A DNA stretch of 27,036 bases from an uncultured Bacteroidales bacterium (GCA_905234775.1 CAJOJC010000017.1:1-27036), one strand, 5' to 3'. Counted from the first letter of the stretch, positions 1-9,533 are shown. Notes: generated from the sequence alone by a model not told the origin. Numbers and translations: made by a program.

Positions 1-486
1 ATAAGGCATGAGCTGAGGCTCGTTGTGGCGGATATCGGCCAGGATTTCCAGCAGCTTGTGGCTCAGGTAGAGCGGCAGCGGCATGTAGTCCTCCGTATCG
101 CGGCAGGCATAGCCGAACATCATTCCCTGGTCGCCGGCGCCCTGCTCTTCGGGCTGGGAGCGGACGACTCCGCGGCTGATGTCTACGCTCTGTTCGTGGA
201 TGGTTGAGATAACCCCGCACGAGTCGGCGTCGAAATTGTACTCAGATTTAGTGTAGCCTATCCGGCGGATAACGTCGCGAACGGTCTGCTGGATATCTAC
301 ATAGGCATGGTCCGAACGCACTTCTCCGCCTACCATTACGAGGCCGGTAGTGCAGAAGGTTTCGCAGGCGACCCTGGCTTCAGGGTCCTGCCTGAGGAAT
401 TCGTCAAGGATGGCGTCCGAGATTTGGTCGGCCACTTTATCCGGGTGGCCTTCGGAGACTGACTCCGATGAAAACAGATAATTCAT
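1..486 (-). CDS. metK: S-adenosylmethionine synthetase (partial, N-terminal 162 residues)
   Basis: MetK makes S-adenosylmethionine from methionine and ATP in the cytoplasm. The reverse-strand reading from the ATG at 486-484 begins [20 protein letters not shown]. It contains the ATP-binding motif GHPDK near residue 14 and the family signature GAGDQG near residue 120. The gene continues past the left window edge, so only about 40% of the usual length of roughly 390-430 residues is present. The start is fixed by the conserved N-terminus and by the SAM-II-like leader that abuts it. It is divergent from the TonB receptor at 676, with a 189-base gap holding both promoters. Identification is by family motifs and is secure; the rest of the gene cannot be judged. 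Confidence 0.97.
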   Translation of the reverse strand, partial: MNYLFSSESVSEGHPDKVADQISDAILDEFLRQDPEARVACETFCTTGLVMVGGEVRSDHAYVDIQQTVRDVIRRIGYTKSEYNFDADSCGVISTIHEQSVDISRGVVRSQPEEQGAGDQGMMFGYACRDTEDYMPLPLYLSHKLLEILADIRHNEPQLMPY

Positions 487-540
487 CTTTTTAGCATTTT
501 TTGTACGAGGTTGCAAGCAGTCAAATCTTTCCTCGTATGT
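487..540 (-). promoter_or_regulatory. SAM-II (SAM-alpha) type riboswitch in the metK leader
   Basis: Read on the minus strand, a 7-base-pair stem TACGAGG/CCTCGTA (537-531 with 510-504) encloses a 20-base loop. The loop carries GATTTG and, at its 3' end, CTTGCAA. After the stem come an A-rich stretch with AAATGC and then GCTAAAAAG (495-487), which directly touches the ATG of metK at 486. The order stem, GATTT, TTGCA, stem, GCTAAAA is the conserved core of the SAM-II H-type pseudoknot aptamer. That aptamer controls methionine/SAM genes by hiding the ribosome-binding region when SAM is bound. The gene downstream makes SAM, so feedback repression of translation fits. The second pseudoknot helix looks short (CT in GACTGC with AG in AAAAAG). 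This was judged by eye, without a covariance-model score. Confidence 0.8.
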
Positions 541-554
541 AACTCATTGAACCG

Positions 555-562
555 CAAAGGTA
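555..562 (-). promoter_or_regulatory. metK promoter, -7 element
   Basis: TACCTTTG on the minus strand matches the Bacteroidota -7 consensus TAnnTTTG exactly. Transcription would begin about 7 bases downstream, near 548, just before the riboswitch stem that starts at 537. No good TTTG -33 element is seen at the right distance, so the promoter may be weak or rely on the -7 box. Confidence 0.6.
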
Positions 563-597
563 TGAAAAATTGTTGATATTATGTTCATAAGAAATCC

Positions 598-629
598 TTT
601 GGACTACTCGCAGAATATTGCTATATTAG
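598..629 (+). promoter_or_regulatory. Promoter of the TonB receptor operon
   Basis: TTTG at 598-601 and TATATTAG at 622-629 are separated by 20 bases. This matches the Bacteroidota primary-sigma layout TTTG-N19-21-TAnnTTTG, with two mismatches in the -7 box. Transcription would start near 636, giving a leader of about 40 bases before the ATG at 676. Confidence 0.55.
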
Positions 630-675
630 CAGGTCAAAATGGTTGCAAACTCAATACAATCTATATTTAATGTAT

Positions 676-3600
676 ATGAAAAAAGCAATTAAGCTTCTTG
701 TGGTGTCTCTGGCATCACTCCTTCTGACAGCGCCTGTCTTTGCACAGGTTACAACCTCCTCAATCAGCGGTAAAATTACGGACGACCTCGGTCCCGTTGT
801 CGGAGCAGCAGTCGTTGCTCTCCATCAGCCTACGGGATCGGAATTCTACGCAATTACCGATCAGAACGGACGCTACGTCATCAGCAGCATTACCGCAGGC
901 GGTCCCTATAAGGTTACCGTATCCTGCCTGGGCTACCACGACTTCGTGTTTACAGGAATTGAAGTCGCCCTTTCAGATAACGCCGTCCTGAATGCCAAAC
1001 TCGTGGAAGAGTCAATGACACTGGAGGGCGTTGTTGTTACTGCAGACGGCAAAACTTCCAACATGAGTACAGACCGCTCTGGCGCCCTTACCTCGCTCAG
1101 TAGCAAGCAGATCATGTCGGTTCCTACCGTCAGCAGGAGCATGAACGACCTTCTCAAGCAGACTCCTCAGGCTTTCGTCAGCGGAACCAAGACCTACATC
1201 GGCGGCGGTTCCTACCGTGATTCGTACGTAACGGTCGACGGTGCTGCGATGAACAACGCCTTCGGTATCGGTTCCAACCTCCCCGCAGGCGGCAGCCCGG
1301 TATCTCTCGATGCTCTCGATCAGGTAGCTATCGCTATCACCCCGTTCGACGTCCGTCAGAGCGGCTTTACCGGCGGTGGTATCAACGCTACTACCAAATC
1401 AGGTACCAACGAATTATACGCAACAGTATACGGATCTTTCCGTAACCAGGATATGCAGGGCTATAAGGTCGCAGACTTCGAGCCTCTCGATAAGACTGAC
1501 AGCCGCTACCTTATGTACGGCGCATCCGTCGGCGGCCCCATCATCAAGGACAAGCTGTTCTTCTTCTTCAATGTTGAGGCAGACAACAGCATCACCCCCG
1601 GCCCTACCCGCAAGCTTTCCCAGCGCGAAGTCAACGGCGCCGGCCAGCTCGTGGATGTAGACGGAAAGGTCTATACCAATGGTAATGACGGTATCTGCTA
1701 CCCTTCAGAGGTAGTTATGACCGCCATCCAGAAATATCTCCGCGATGAGTACAACTACGATCCGGGTCTCACCGGTGGTTACAACACCGAGATCCCTTCG
1801 CTCAAGATTCTTGCCCGCGTAGACTGGAACATCAATAAGAACCACAAGTTCAACATCCGTTTCAACATGGTCAACAGCAAGTACGCTTCCGCGCCTTCTA
1901 CTTCGACCACTGGTTTCGCGAACTCTGGCTTCTCTACCTCCAACGCTTCCTCGATGTATGCCTGCTACTTCCAGAACGCACGCTACTATCAGGAGCAGAA
2001 CTTCCGCTCGATTGCCGGTGAGCTCAACTCCCGCTTCCTCGACGGTAAGCTCAACAATGTTCTCCGTGCTACGTACTCACATCAGTATGAGCCTCGTTCG
2101 GTTGACGGCGGTTACTTCCCGTTCGTAGACCTCGTGGTCAACGATGTCAACGGAGACGGCAAGAACCATATCTACACTACCTTCGGTTATGAGGCCTTCT
2201 CCTATGGAAACCTCCGCGACGTTACTACCCTCGTAGTTACTGACGAACTTTCCTACACCCTCGGAGCTATGACCCTGCTCGCAGGTGTCCAGTACGAGGC
2301 AGACGAGACAAAGAACGGCTTCCAGAGAATGGGCGCAGGTGCATATGTGTTCGAGTTCGCAAACGAGCAGGCAATCTACGACGCCATTCAGGCCAAGACT
2401 CTGTTCGACAACCCTTCACAGTTCGCCATTACCCACGGTAACAACGCTACTTTCTCTCAGGAGTTCCCTCACTTCAACTTCGGTCAGCTTTCCTTCTATC
2501 TCCAGGACAACTGGAATATCAGCGATAACTTCAAGGTTACTGCCGGCGTACGTTTCGAGCTCCCGAACTATCCTTCACTTGACTTCAACCGCAACGAAAG
2601 GGTAGAGCAGGCAACATTCGCTCCTACCGCCTCCAACCCTTCCGGTAAGTATACAACAGTTGACATGCCTAAGACCCAGCTGACCTTCTCTCCTCGTATC
2701 GGTTTCAACTGGGATGTTCTCGGAGACCGTAAGCTCGTCGTCCGCGGCGGTACCGGTATCTTCGTCGGCCGTATCCCGTTCGTTTGGATCGTCGGTCAGT
2801 CCGGTGATGCAGGTGTTCTTCAGACCACGGTTACCCGTCAGGCTCCTGCAGATATTCCTACCATCAGCAACGACCGTGGCAAGATTCTCAACCAGCTCTA
2901 TCCCGGCGGATTCAGCGCCGTTGCAGCAGGTCAGAACCTCTCCTCCATCACCCTCCTCGATAAGAACCTCAAGAACCCTACCGTCTGGAAGAGCTCCCTC
3001 GCAATCGATGCTGTTCTCCCCGGAGACGTCAAGGCTTCCCTCGAAGGAGTTTATAAGAAGGATAAGCAGGTCGTCACCCTTACCGACATCGGTCTGAAGG
3101 CCCCTACCCGCGTTATCAGCGTTCCCGGCATCGCTGCCCGTCCTTACTATGAGAACGGCTTCTACGATGGCCAGATCCAGCACGCCTACCTTATCAACAA
3201 CGTAAGCAAGAACCTTGGTTCTTACTATTCAATCACCGCCAAGGTAGAGAAGGACTTCAGCTTCGGCCTCAATGCTAAGGCTTCCTATACCTACTCCCAC
3301 AGCAAGGTCATCAACGACGGTGTCGGCGACCAGCCCGGTTCCGCATGGAAGGCCTTCATCACCCAGTACGGTACAAACAACCCCGAACTCGGTTACGCAA
3401 GCTACGTAATGCCTCACCGCGTCATCGGTACCCTTACTTACACCAAGGATTACGCTAAGTTCTTCGGCTCACAGGTTGCCCTCAGCTACTACGGCGGCCC
3501 TACCATGCGCGGCAGCGTTGACTATGTCAACAACGTCTACGGAGACGGTGCTTACAACTACTCCCTGATCGATATCCCTACCCTCGCAGACCTTCAGGAT

Positions 3601-4116
3601 GCTAACGGTAACTGGGGCGCAGGTACCTGGACCTTCAAGGATTTCACGGATGGCGAAACCGTCACCTATTCCGGCGCAGAGCAGGCTCAGGATCTTTGGA
3701 ATTACATCCAGAAAGACAAGTACCTCCGGACCCACACCGGAAAGATCGCGGAGCGCAACTCGCTCATCGGTCCTTGGGTGAATAGGATCGACCTTAAGTT
3801 CAACCAGAACTTCTACTTCTACACAGGTTCTAACAACCATCGTCACACTATCCAGATCGGAGTCGACGTCCTCAATGTCGCCAACCTCCTCAATCCTAAT
3901 TGGGGAAATGCCTGGACGGTCAACGCGGGTGACGGTTACGGAAACGCAATTCCTATCAACCTCACCAACGCAAAGGACGTCTATACTACCGGTGCAAATC
4001 CTGTGTTCCAGTTCCAGAGGAAGAGCAAGACCGAGAAGCTGACAGACATCTTCTCCATCTACAACAGTACTTCTTCGACATGGCAGATGATACTCAGTGC
4101 TAGATATATCTTCTAA
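676..4116 (+). CDS. Oar-like TonB-dependent outer-membrane receptor
   Basis: Outer-membrane transporter powered by TonB, 1146 residues. From residue 1 it shows a Sec signal peptide (MKKAIKLLVV... ending near FAQ), a carboxypeptidase-regulatory-like beta domain at about 25-110, a plug at about 125-260, then a long Tyr/Phe/Asn-rich beta-barrel ending in aromatic ARYIF, as outer-membrane barrels do. The GGINATTKSGTN motif after the plug is typical of the Oar-like branch. The open frame extends upstream to a TTG at 643 and includes an ATG at 670. I chose the ATG at 676 because it begins a canonical signal peptide and leaves a leader of normal size after the promoter. No SusD partner follows; the next genes are BACON/OB lipoproteins, 23 bases downstream. 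The substrate is unknown; that the lipoproteins are its partners is inference. Confidence 0.93.
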   Translation: MKKAIKLLVVSLASLLLTAPVFAQVTTSSISGKITDDLGPVVGAAVVALHQPTGSEFYAITDQNGRYVISSITAGGPYKVTVSCLGYHDFVFTGIEVALSDNAVLNAKLVEESMTLEGVVVTADGKTSNMSTDRSGALTSLSSKQIMSVPTVSRSMNDLLKQTPQAFVSGTKTYIGGGSYRDSYVTVDGAAMNNAFGIGSNLPAGGSPVSLDALDQVAIAITPFDVRQSGFTGGGINATTKSGTNELYATVYGSFRNQDMQGYKVADFEPLDKTDSRYLMYGASVGGPIIKDKLFFFFNVEADNSITPGPTRKLSQREVNGAGQLVDVDGKVYTNGNDGICYPSEVVMTAIQKYLRDEYNYDPGLTGGYNTEIPSLKILARVDWNINKNHKFNIRFNMVNSKYASAPSTSTTGFANSGFSTSNASSMYACYFQNARYYQEQNFRSIAGELNSRFLDGKLNNVLRATYSHQYEPRSVDGGYFPFVDLVVNDVNGDGKNHIYTTFGYEAFSYGNLRDVTTLVVTDELSYTLGAMTLLAGVQYEADETKNGFQRMGAGAYVFEFANEQAIYDAIQAKTLFDNPSQFAITHGNNATFSQEFPHFNFGQLSFYLQDNWNISDNFKVTAGVRFELPNYPSLDFNRNERVEQATFAPTASNPSGKYTTVDMPKTQLTFSPRIGFNWDVLGDRKLVVRGGTGIFVGRIPFVWIVGQSGDAGVLQTTVTRQAPADIPTISNDRGKILNQLYPGGFSAVAAGQNLSSITLLDKNLKNPTVWKSSLAIDAVLPGDVKASLEGVYKKDKQVVTLTDIGLKAPTRVISVPGIAARPYYENGFYDGQIQHAYLINNVSKNLGSYYSITAKVEKDFSFGLNAKASYTYSHSKVINDGVGDQPGSAWKAFITQYGTNNPELGYASYVMPHRVIGTLTYTKDYAKFFGSQVALSYYGGPTMRGSVDYVNNVYGDGAYNYSLIDIPTLADLQDANGNWGAGTWTFKDFTDGETVTYSGAEQAQDLWNYIQKDKYLRTHTGKIAERNSLIGPWVNRIDLKFNQNFYFYTGSNNHRHTIQIGVDVLNVANLLNPNWGNAWTVNAGDGYGNAIPINLTNAKDVYTTGANPVFQFQRKSKTEKLTDIFSIYNSTSSTWQMILSARYIF

Positions 4117-4139
4117 TTATTAACCCATAATCAAACACA

Positions 4140-6353
4140 ATGAAAAGATTTCTTAAATTCTTTGTGGCAATCGCAGCGGCTACCGCTACTCTCTTCTCCT
4201 GTGGAGAGGAAGAGATAGAGCAGATTCTGGCCCAGATTGCATTCGACAAAGCCAGTTATGAAATTGGTGCCGAAGGCGGACAGGTTACAGTCAAGGTTCT
4301 TACTACCGTCGACTGGACCGCAGCTCTTTCGGCTGCTACTTCCCTCGACAACATCGAGGGTATCACTCTTGCCGCAGATAAGGGTAAGGGAAGCGCCGAG
4401 CCTATCGAGATCGTCGTGAACTTCTCTGCAAACGACGGCTTCGACAGGACTGTTAAGCTCTCTCTCAACGGCGGCGGCATCTCCGGATCCTGTACTATTA
4501 CCCAGAAAGGTAATGCAGTACGCGAGATGGAGAAAGTTACTGTTGCCCAGTTCCTTGAGAAACCCGAGGATGCCAGCATCTACTACGAGCTCAAGGGTGT
4601 GATCAAGAGCATCACCAACACCGACTACAGCAACTTCATCATGAGGGACATCGACGGCGACGCCGAGATCCTCATCTATGGTCTTGCTTACGAAAGCGAT
4701 ATCGCCAACCAGAAGGTCCAGCTCCTCGTCAACGAGGGCATCCAGGAAGGCGACATCATCACCATCGCTTCTACCCGCGGTTCCTACAACGGAACTCCTG
4801 AGGGAATGAATTCCTACTACATCTCCCACGAAAAGAGCGCGACTCCTATGATCAAGCTCGACAAGGAGACTTACGAGGCTTCCGCTACCGGCGAAGAGTT
4901 CGTCCTCAACGTAACTTCCAACATCGTTACCTGGACTCTCAGCGCTGATGTCGATTGGCTCAGCTTCGATCCTTCGACCGGAAATGCTTCTACCGCTGTT
5001 AAGGTTACCGTAGCAGCAGGCGAAGGCGGCACCGGAACTATCACCCTCTCCGCAGACGGACTCGATCCTGTTACCTGCGTCGTTACCCGTGCAGACCTCA
5101 CCGTCCTCACCATCGCCGAATTCCTTACGAAACCGGACGACGAGAACAAGGCCTACCAGATCGGCGGTATCATTACCAACATCGTGATGGACAAGAACGA
5201 CGACACCAAGCCCAACAAGTACGGCAACTTCTACATTAAGGACCACACCGGAGAAGCTTACATCTACGGTCTCCTTCCTGAGAAGGGCGGCGCATCCGGC
5301 CAGGATGTCATTACCGAGAAGGGCCTCAAGATCGGCGACTTCGTTTCCCTCGCAGCTCCTAAGAGCTCTTACAACGACGCTCCTCAGGGTAAGAATGCAT
5401 GGCTCCTCGCCGCATATCCTGCTCTCAGCCTCAAGGCCTTCAGCGAGCTCGAAGACGACGCTACCAAGTCTGTATTCTACACCGTCAGCGGTACTGTCAG
5501 CAGCATCGTGATGGACAAGAACGACAACACCAAGCCGAACAAGTACGGCAACATCTACATCAAGGATGCCGAGGGCTTCGAGCTCTACATCTATGGTGTT
5601 CTCGACTGGGATGGAAAGACCGCTAACTTCGAGTCTCTCGGAGTAAAGGTCGGCGACGTCATCACCGGTTATGCCTACAAGACTTCTTACAACGGAACCA
5701 TCGAGGCAGTCAACCTCCAGCCCGTCATCATCGAGGAAGGCGAAGAGCCCGAACCTCCGTTTGAGTGGGATTACACTGCAAGCGCAAGCTACCTTGCTGA
5801 AGACAACCTCTGGAAGCCTATCTTTGACGGTAACTTCGAGAAGTACTTCTACTATTTCTGCGACGGCGCTGACTGGAACGGAACCGATACTGAAACTACC
5901 GACGTCCGCTTCCTCACCAAGCAGGCCAGCACCTACAAGATTCTCATCGAGAAGGCTACTACCCAGGATTGGCAGAACCAGTTCTTCTTCTTCCCGAACG
6001 AGGGTCACTTCATCGCTCTCGATGCTTCGAAGGCTTACAATGTCTCGATCACCATCGGCGCAAGCATGGCCGCTGAACGCGGATTCTGCAAGCTCGTCCA
6101 GTACAAGGCGGAAGGCCCCAAGCACGAAGGTGCAACTATCAAAGAGTGGGAAGCATTCGCACTCGATCCTAAGGAGCCCGTTACTCTCTCTGTCAAGATC
6201 GAGGGTGTTACCTGCGAGAACATCAACTTCGTCTGCGATTTCGGCAAGGCCCCCGCAGGTCAGGAAATCTACATCAAGGACGTCACCCTTACGGAGATTG
6301 TTCCCGGTTCCGGAATTCCCGATTATGATCCTATTACCGGCTTTGAGCTGTAA
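4140..6353 (+). CDS. Surface lipoprotein with BACON and repeated OB-fold-like domains
   Basis: 737-residue lipoprotein. The signal peptide ends in the lipobox LFSC with Cys21 followed by GEEEIE, an acidic stretch like the Bacteroidota lipoprotein export signal, so cell-surface display is likely. Domains read by eye: a BACON-like beta sandwich (about 35-120, ending CTITQKG), an OB-like domain (about 125-230, with ELKGVIKSI and NFIMRDIDGDAEILIYG), a second BACON-like domain (about 235-318), two more OB-like domains (about 322-425 and 430-533), then a C-terminal module beginning near Trp543 that recurs in the next lipoproteins. OB domains of this type often bind nucleic acid or sugars; which applies here is not shown. 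It lies in the receptor operon, 23 bases after the receptor and 27 bases before the next lipoprotein. No catalytic motif is seen. Confidence 0.85.
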   Translation: MKRFLKFFVAIAAATATLFSCGEEEIEQILAQIAFDKASYEIGAEGGQVTVKVLTTVDWTAALSAATSLDNIEGITLAADKGKGSAEPIEIVVNFSANDGFDRTVKLSLNGGGISGSCTITQKGNAVREMEKVTVAQFLEKPEDASIYYELKGVIKSITNTDYSNFIMRDIDGDAEILIYGLAYESDIANQKVQLLVNEGIQEGDIITIASTRGSYNGTPEGMNSYYISHEKSATPMIKLDKETYEASATGEEFVLNVTSNIVTWTLSADVDWLSFDPSTGNASTAVKVTVAAGEGGTGTITLSADGLDPVTCVVTRADLTVLTIAEFLTKPDDENKAYQIGGIITNIVMDKNDDTKPNKYGNFYIKDHTGEAYIYGLLPEKGGASGQDVITEKGLKIGDFVSLAAPKSSYNDAPQGKNAWLLAAYPALSLKAFSELEDDATKSVFYTVSGTVSSIVMDKNDNTKPNKYGNIYIKDAEGFELYIYGVLDWDGKTANFESLGVKVGDVITGYAYKTSYNGTIEAVNLQPVIIEEGEEPEPPFEWDYTASASYLAEDNLWKPIFDGNFEKYFYYFCDGADWNGTDTETTDVRFLTKQASTYKILIEKATTQDWQNQFFFFPNEGHFIALDASKAYNVSITIGASMAAERGFCKLVQYKAEGPKHEGATIKEWEAFALDPKEPVTLSVKIEGVTCENINFVCDFGKAPAGQEIYIKDVTLTEIVPGSGIPDYDPITGFEL
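5181..5564 (+). repeat. 60-base direct repeat inside the OB domains
   Basis: Bases 5181-5240 and 5505-5564 are 56/60 identical. They encode IVMDKNDDTKPNKYGN and IVMDKNDNTKPNKYGN, the same loop of two consecutive OB-like domains. The flanking domain sequence is much less alike. This suggests recent duplication or gene conversion limited to this acidic, possibly metal- or ligand-binding loop. Confidence 0.85.
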
Positions 6354-6380
6354 TCACAACCAAGATTAAAATTCAGGAAT

Positions 6381-9300
6381 ATGAAGAATATATTCAAACT
6401 TTCAGCACTTGCAGTTCTCGCCGTCGGCCTTTTGGCTTCCTGCGAGGAGAAGGAAATTGCAGCTCCCGAAGTCTCTGCTGCCGGAGAGCGCACTTTCACT
6501 CTGACATTTGCCCAGCCGGATACCAAGGTTGCTGTTACCGACGCAGGTAAGACGACCTGGGAAGTCGGCGACAAGATCCTCATCCACGGCGAAGGCGAGT
6601 CCAACAAAGCCGTCGTTACCCTTACAGCGGACAACATCAAGGCCAACGGAAAGAAGGCTGTCATCAGCTTCGAGGGTGTCGAGCCTTACGACCGCTTCTC
6701 CGACAGAGGTTACACCAGTACCTTCTATGCTCAGTATCCTGCTGATTTCTCAGAGGAAGGTACCAACTACTACTATTATTCAAGGTTCACCGAGACCAAC
6801 GGCCTCCTTATGGCAGGTTACAACGAGGGTGACAACATCGTATTCTACAACCTTTGCGGTGTTATCTCCTTCATCGCCGATGGCGACTTCGATTCCTATG
6901 TGTTCGAAGGCAACAACGGTGAGACTGTAGGATATGGACTGTTCGTCAGCCGTCTTGCAGGAAAGGGCGAGGGCAATGACCCCGTTCTCGAGTGGAAGTA
7001 CTCCCACACAAAGGACCCCAAGACCCAGATTACCGGCGCTATCACTCCCGGCCAGGTTACCTATATCGGTCTTCCTCTCGGAACCAACTTTACCGCCGGC
7101 TTTAAACTCTCCCTCATGAAGGGTGAGGATGTGGCCGCTACCCTCTCCACCGACAAGGCTGTCAATGTTGAGCGCGGCAAACTCCTCCCTCTCGGAGATA
7201 TCACCTCCAAGCTCGAGAGCACCGGAGTCGTTGACGTAGACACATGGGATTACACCCCTAGCGCAGAGTATGTCGCTGCTACGAACAACCTCTGGAAGCC
7301 TATCTTCGACGGCAACTTCGATTATGTCTTCGGTCAGGTCACCGGCAATCAGGTAGAGGAAATCACCGAAAGCAAGACCGTTGCGAAGAAAGAGTCCACC
7401 TACAAGTTCACCTTCAAAGACGCAACTGAAGGCGAGTGGGGTTGCTGCAACTTCCTTGCACCTCTCGCAGATCACCCTGTCGCACTCAAAGCCGGCACCA
7501 AGTACAACATCAGTGTTACACTCGGCGCCACCGCTGCAATCAGCAAGTGCATCTTCTCTCTCCACACCTTTAAGGCAGACGCCGACAACCGTGAGGGAGA
7601 TTGGCTGACTGACCTGTGGGGCGAGGTTCCTGCCAACACTCCTACTACCTTTACTCAGGAGTTCACTCCTTCTGCTGATATTGCGAATATCGCTTGGACG
7701 ATCATCCCTCAGTTCGGCACCCCTGCCGGAATGAAGTTCTACATCAAGGACATCATCGTCGAGGAAGTTGTCGTTCCCGCCAAGTTCGAGTGGAGAGTGG
7801 AAGCTGATACCCTTGTCAATGTTCCTTACAACGAGGCCGGTGCAGCCCACTGGTATGTCGAGAAGGACGCTGATGTCGAGTATGTGTTCAAGGTCTACAC
7901 AGACGACGGAAACGTCTATACTGAGAACGGCCCTGGCATCACCATCGAGCCCGCAGCCAACCACGTAGCTATCAACTACGCAGCCAACGAACTCGTCACC
8001 CCCAGGAAGTGGATGATTACCGCTACTACTACCGCTACCAATGTGGAGAATCAGACCCTCACCGCGATGCTTATCCAGGGTGCATATGAGTACACCGACC
8101 TTGCTAAGCTCAACGCCGACATCATCGCCGACGGAACCAAGAAGGTCGACCGTATCATCAACATCTCCGAGGACGCAAAGCTTTATGTGACCAAGAAGAA
8201 CGGTAAGAACGTCTTCGCACAGTCCCGCCACGATTGGTTCACCGGTGGTGTTCTCTTCTACGGAACAGGCCTCGAGTCTAAGGTTGCCGAGTGTAATACT
8301 ATCTTCGGAAAGGTTACTGCTACTACTACTTCTTTCAACGGAGTTCCTGAGATTACTGCTGTAACTTACAAGGAAGGCGAAGTTACTTTTGGATACGATA
8401 GCAGCATCTGGCCTTGCGAGAAGGTTACAATCCAGGCTCTCAAGGACAACTACATGAAGTATGTCAACGTAAAGACCGAGTTCAACAACAACTACAACGG
8501 AGTCACCGTTTCCGACGGATTCTCAACTTCAGACCGCAACGGTAAGATTTCCGATTCTACCGGCGAAATCGATCTCTACGTTCAGGTTACAGACGGCACT
8601 ATCACCGGCCACGTTACCGGAACCAAGCTCAACAAGATCATCGCTTGGCCTACCTTCTACAAGACCAACCAGCAGATCGGTCTCTGGAGCCAGCCTACCG
8701 ATGTGAAGAGCATCCCCGGTATCGTTACCATGACAGCTAATAAAACTCTTGCAGTTGGTGACACCTTCACTCTTGATGCAACTTCGAATTCGACCGGAGC
8801 CATCACTTACGAGATTACGGAAGGTGATGCTGTGACCCTTGCTGATGGTGTTGTTACCGCTGTAAAGGCCGGTACGGCAACCATTAAGGCTTCTGTCGCA
8901 GCTGACGGCAAGTACCTCGCAGGTTCAGCAACTTGCGAAGTTACGGTTACTGATGGATCTACTCCAGAACCGACCTATGTTATCGTTTGGAAGGACGAGT
9001 TTACCGGAAAGGAGTTATCCACTACCGCACTTACATCGATGAGCGGATCTTACACCGGTTTCACCGGCGACTATACTGAGCTCACCAAGGTCTACCCGAT
9101 GAACGATGCCATCAAGGTCGGCAGCGCATCTGCTTCTGGTAGCTTCAAGACCCCGGCTCTCTCTACCATAACTGGTGACAACGCTACTCTTAGGGTCACC
9201 GTCAAGGCGGCTGGTTGGAACAATAAGTCCGCAACCCTCCAGGTGTTGACCAGGCATGGAACAACATCTCCTGATGCTGCAGTGGCTATTGCATCTGAGG

Positions 9301-9452
9301 CTACTATGTCCGGTAATTCTCCGACTATGATTGGCACAGAGTATGTCTGGACCATCACCGGAGCCTCCGCCGAAACAGCGATTCAGTTCATCACAAATCT
9401 CGCAATCGGTTTCGACGAGATTTTGGTTGAACAACTGGTCCCTGCCGAATAA
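6381..9452 (+). CDS. Large modular surface lipoprotein (fimbrillin-like N-terminus, Big2-like domain)
   Basis: 1023-residue lipoprotein: signal peptide with lipobox LLASC, then CEEKEIA, an acidic surface-export-like signal. The N-terminal part (about 30-285), with FTLTFAQPDTKVAV and WEVGDKILI, resembles the fimbrillin/Mfa-like fold common in Bacteroidales surface proteins. A recurrent beta-rich module starts at Trp289 (WDYTPSAEY, then LWKPIFDGNF) and ends near 464 (FYIKDIIVEE). A BACON/OB-like stretch follows at about 470-775. A Big2-like immunoglobulin domain lies at about 778-855 and a C-terminal jelly-roll-like domain at about 865-1023. It is the last gene of the receptor operon, ahead of a strong terminator. 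No enzyme motif is visible; a role in adhesion or ligand capture beside the receptor is inference. Confidence 0.83.
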   Translation: MKNIFKLSALAVLAVGLLASCEEKEIAAPEVSAAGERTFTLTFAQPDTKVAVTDAGKTTWEVGDKILIHGEGESNKAVVTLTADNIKANGKKAVISFEGVEPYDRFSDRGYTSTFYAQYPADFSEEGTNYYYYSRFTETNGLLMAGYNEGDNIVFYNLCGVISFIADGDFDSYVFEGNNGETVGYGLFVSRLAGKGEGNDPVLEWKYSHTKDPKTQITGAITPGQVTYIGLPLGTNFTAGFKLSLMKGEDVAATLSTDKAVNVERGKLLPLGDITSKLESTGVVDVDTWDYTPSAEYVAATNNLWKPIFDGNFDYVFGQVTGNQVEEITESKTVAKKESTYKFTFKDATEGEWGCCNFLAPLADHPVALKAGTKYNISVTLGATAAISKCIFSLHTFKADADNREGDWLTDLWGEVPANTPTTFTQEFTPSADIANIAWTIIPQFGTPAGMKFYIKDIIVEEVVVPAKFEWRVEADTLVNVPYNEAGAAHWYVEKDADVEYVFKVYTDDGNVYTENGPGITIEPAANHVAINYAANELVTPRKWMITATTTATNVENQTLTAMLIQGAYEYTDLAKLNADIIADGTKKVDRIINISEDAKLYVTKKNGKNVFAQSRHDWFTGGVLFYGTGLESKVAECNTIFGKVTATTTSFNGVPEITAVTYKEGEVTFGYDSSIWPCEKVTIQALKDNYMKYVNVKTEFNNNYNGVTVSDGFSTSDRNGKISDSTGEIDLYVQVTDGTITGHVTGTKLNKIIAWPTFYKTNQQIGLWSQPTDVKSIPGIVTMTANKTLAVGDTFTLDATSNSTGAITYEITEGDAVTLADGVVTAVKAGTATIKASVAADGKYLAGSATCEVTVTDGSTPEPTYVIVWKDEFTGKELSTTALTSMSGSYTGFTGDYTELTKVYPMNDAIKVGSASASGSFKTPALSTITGDNATLRVTVKAAGWNNKSATLQVLTRHGTTSPDAAVAIASEATMSGNSPTMIGTEYVWTITGASAETAIQFITNLAIGFDEILVEQLVPAE

Positions 9453-9473
9453 TATTTGGCATAATACAAAATT

Positions 9474-9505
9474 AGCCCGACGGTTCGCCGCCGGGCTGTT
9501 TTTTT
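9474..9505 (+). terminator. Rho-independent terminator
   Basis: Stem AGCCCGACGG/CCGCCGGGCT (10 pairs, one mismatch) with a TTCG tetraloop, followed by G and seven T. It lies 21 bases after the stop of the lipoprotein at 6381-9452 and ends the receptor operon. Confidence 0.92.
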
Positions 9506-9533
9506 GTTATAAATTCAATAATTCTTAACTTTG
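9503..9533 (+). promoter_or_regulatory. Promoter of the 9576 lipoprotein
   Basis: TTTG at 9503-9506, then 19 bases, then TAACTTTG at 9526-9533. This is a perfect fit to the Bacteroidota TTTG-N19-TAnnTTTG promoter. The -33 box is carved from the T-tract of the preceding terminator. Transcription should begin near 9540, about 36 bases before the start codon. Confidence 0.85.

Noticed and set aside
487..540. SAM-I (S-box) riboswitch in the metK leader.
   Set aside because: The leader is far too short for the four-helix SAM-I aptamer, and the conserved elements fit the compact SAM-II pseudoknot.
643..675. TTG start at 643 or ATG at 670 for the first TonB receptor.
   Set aside because: The extra residues (QTQYNLYLMY) do not belong to the signal peptide. 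The ATG at 676 begins a canonical MKKAIKLL signal and leaves a normal leader after the promoter at 598-629.
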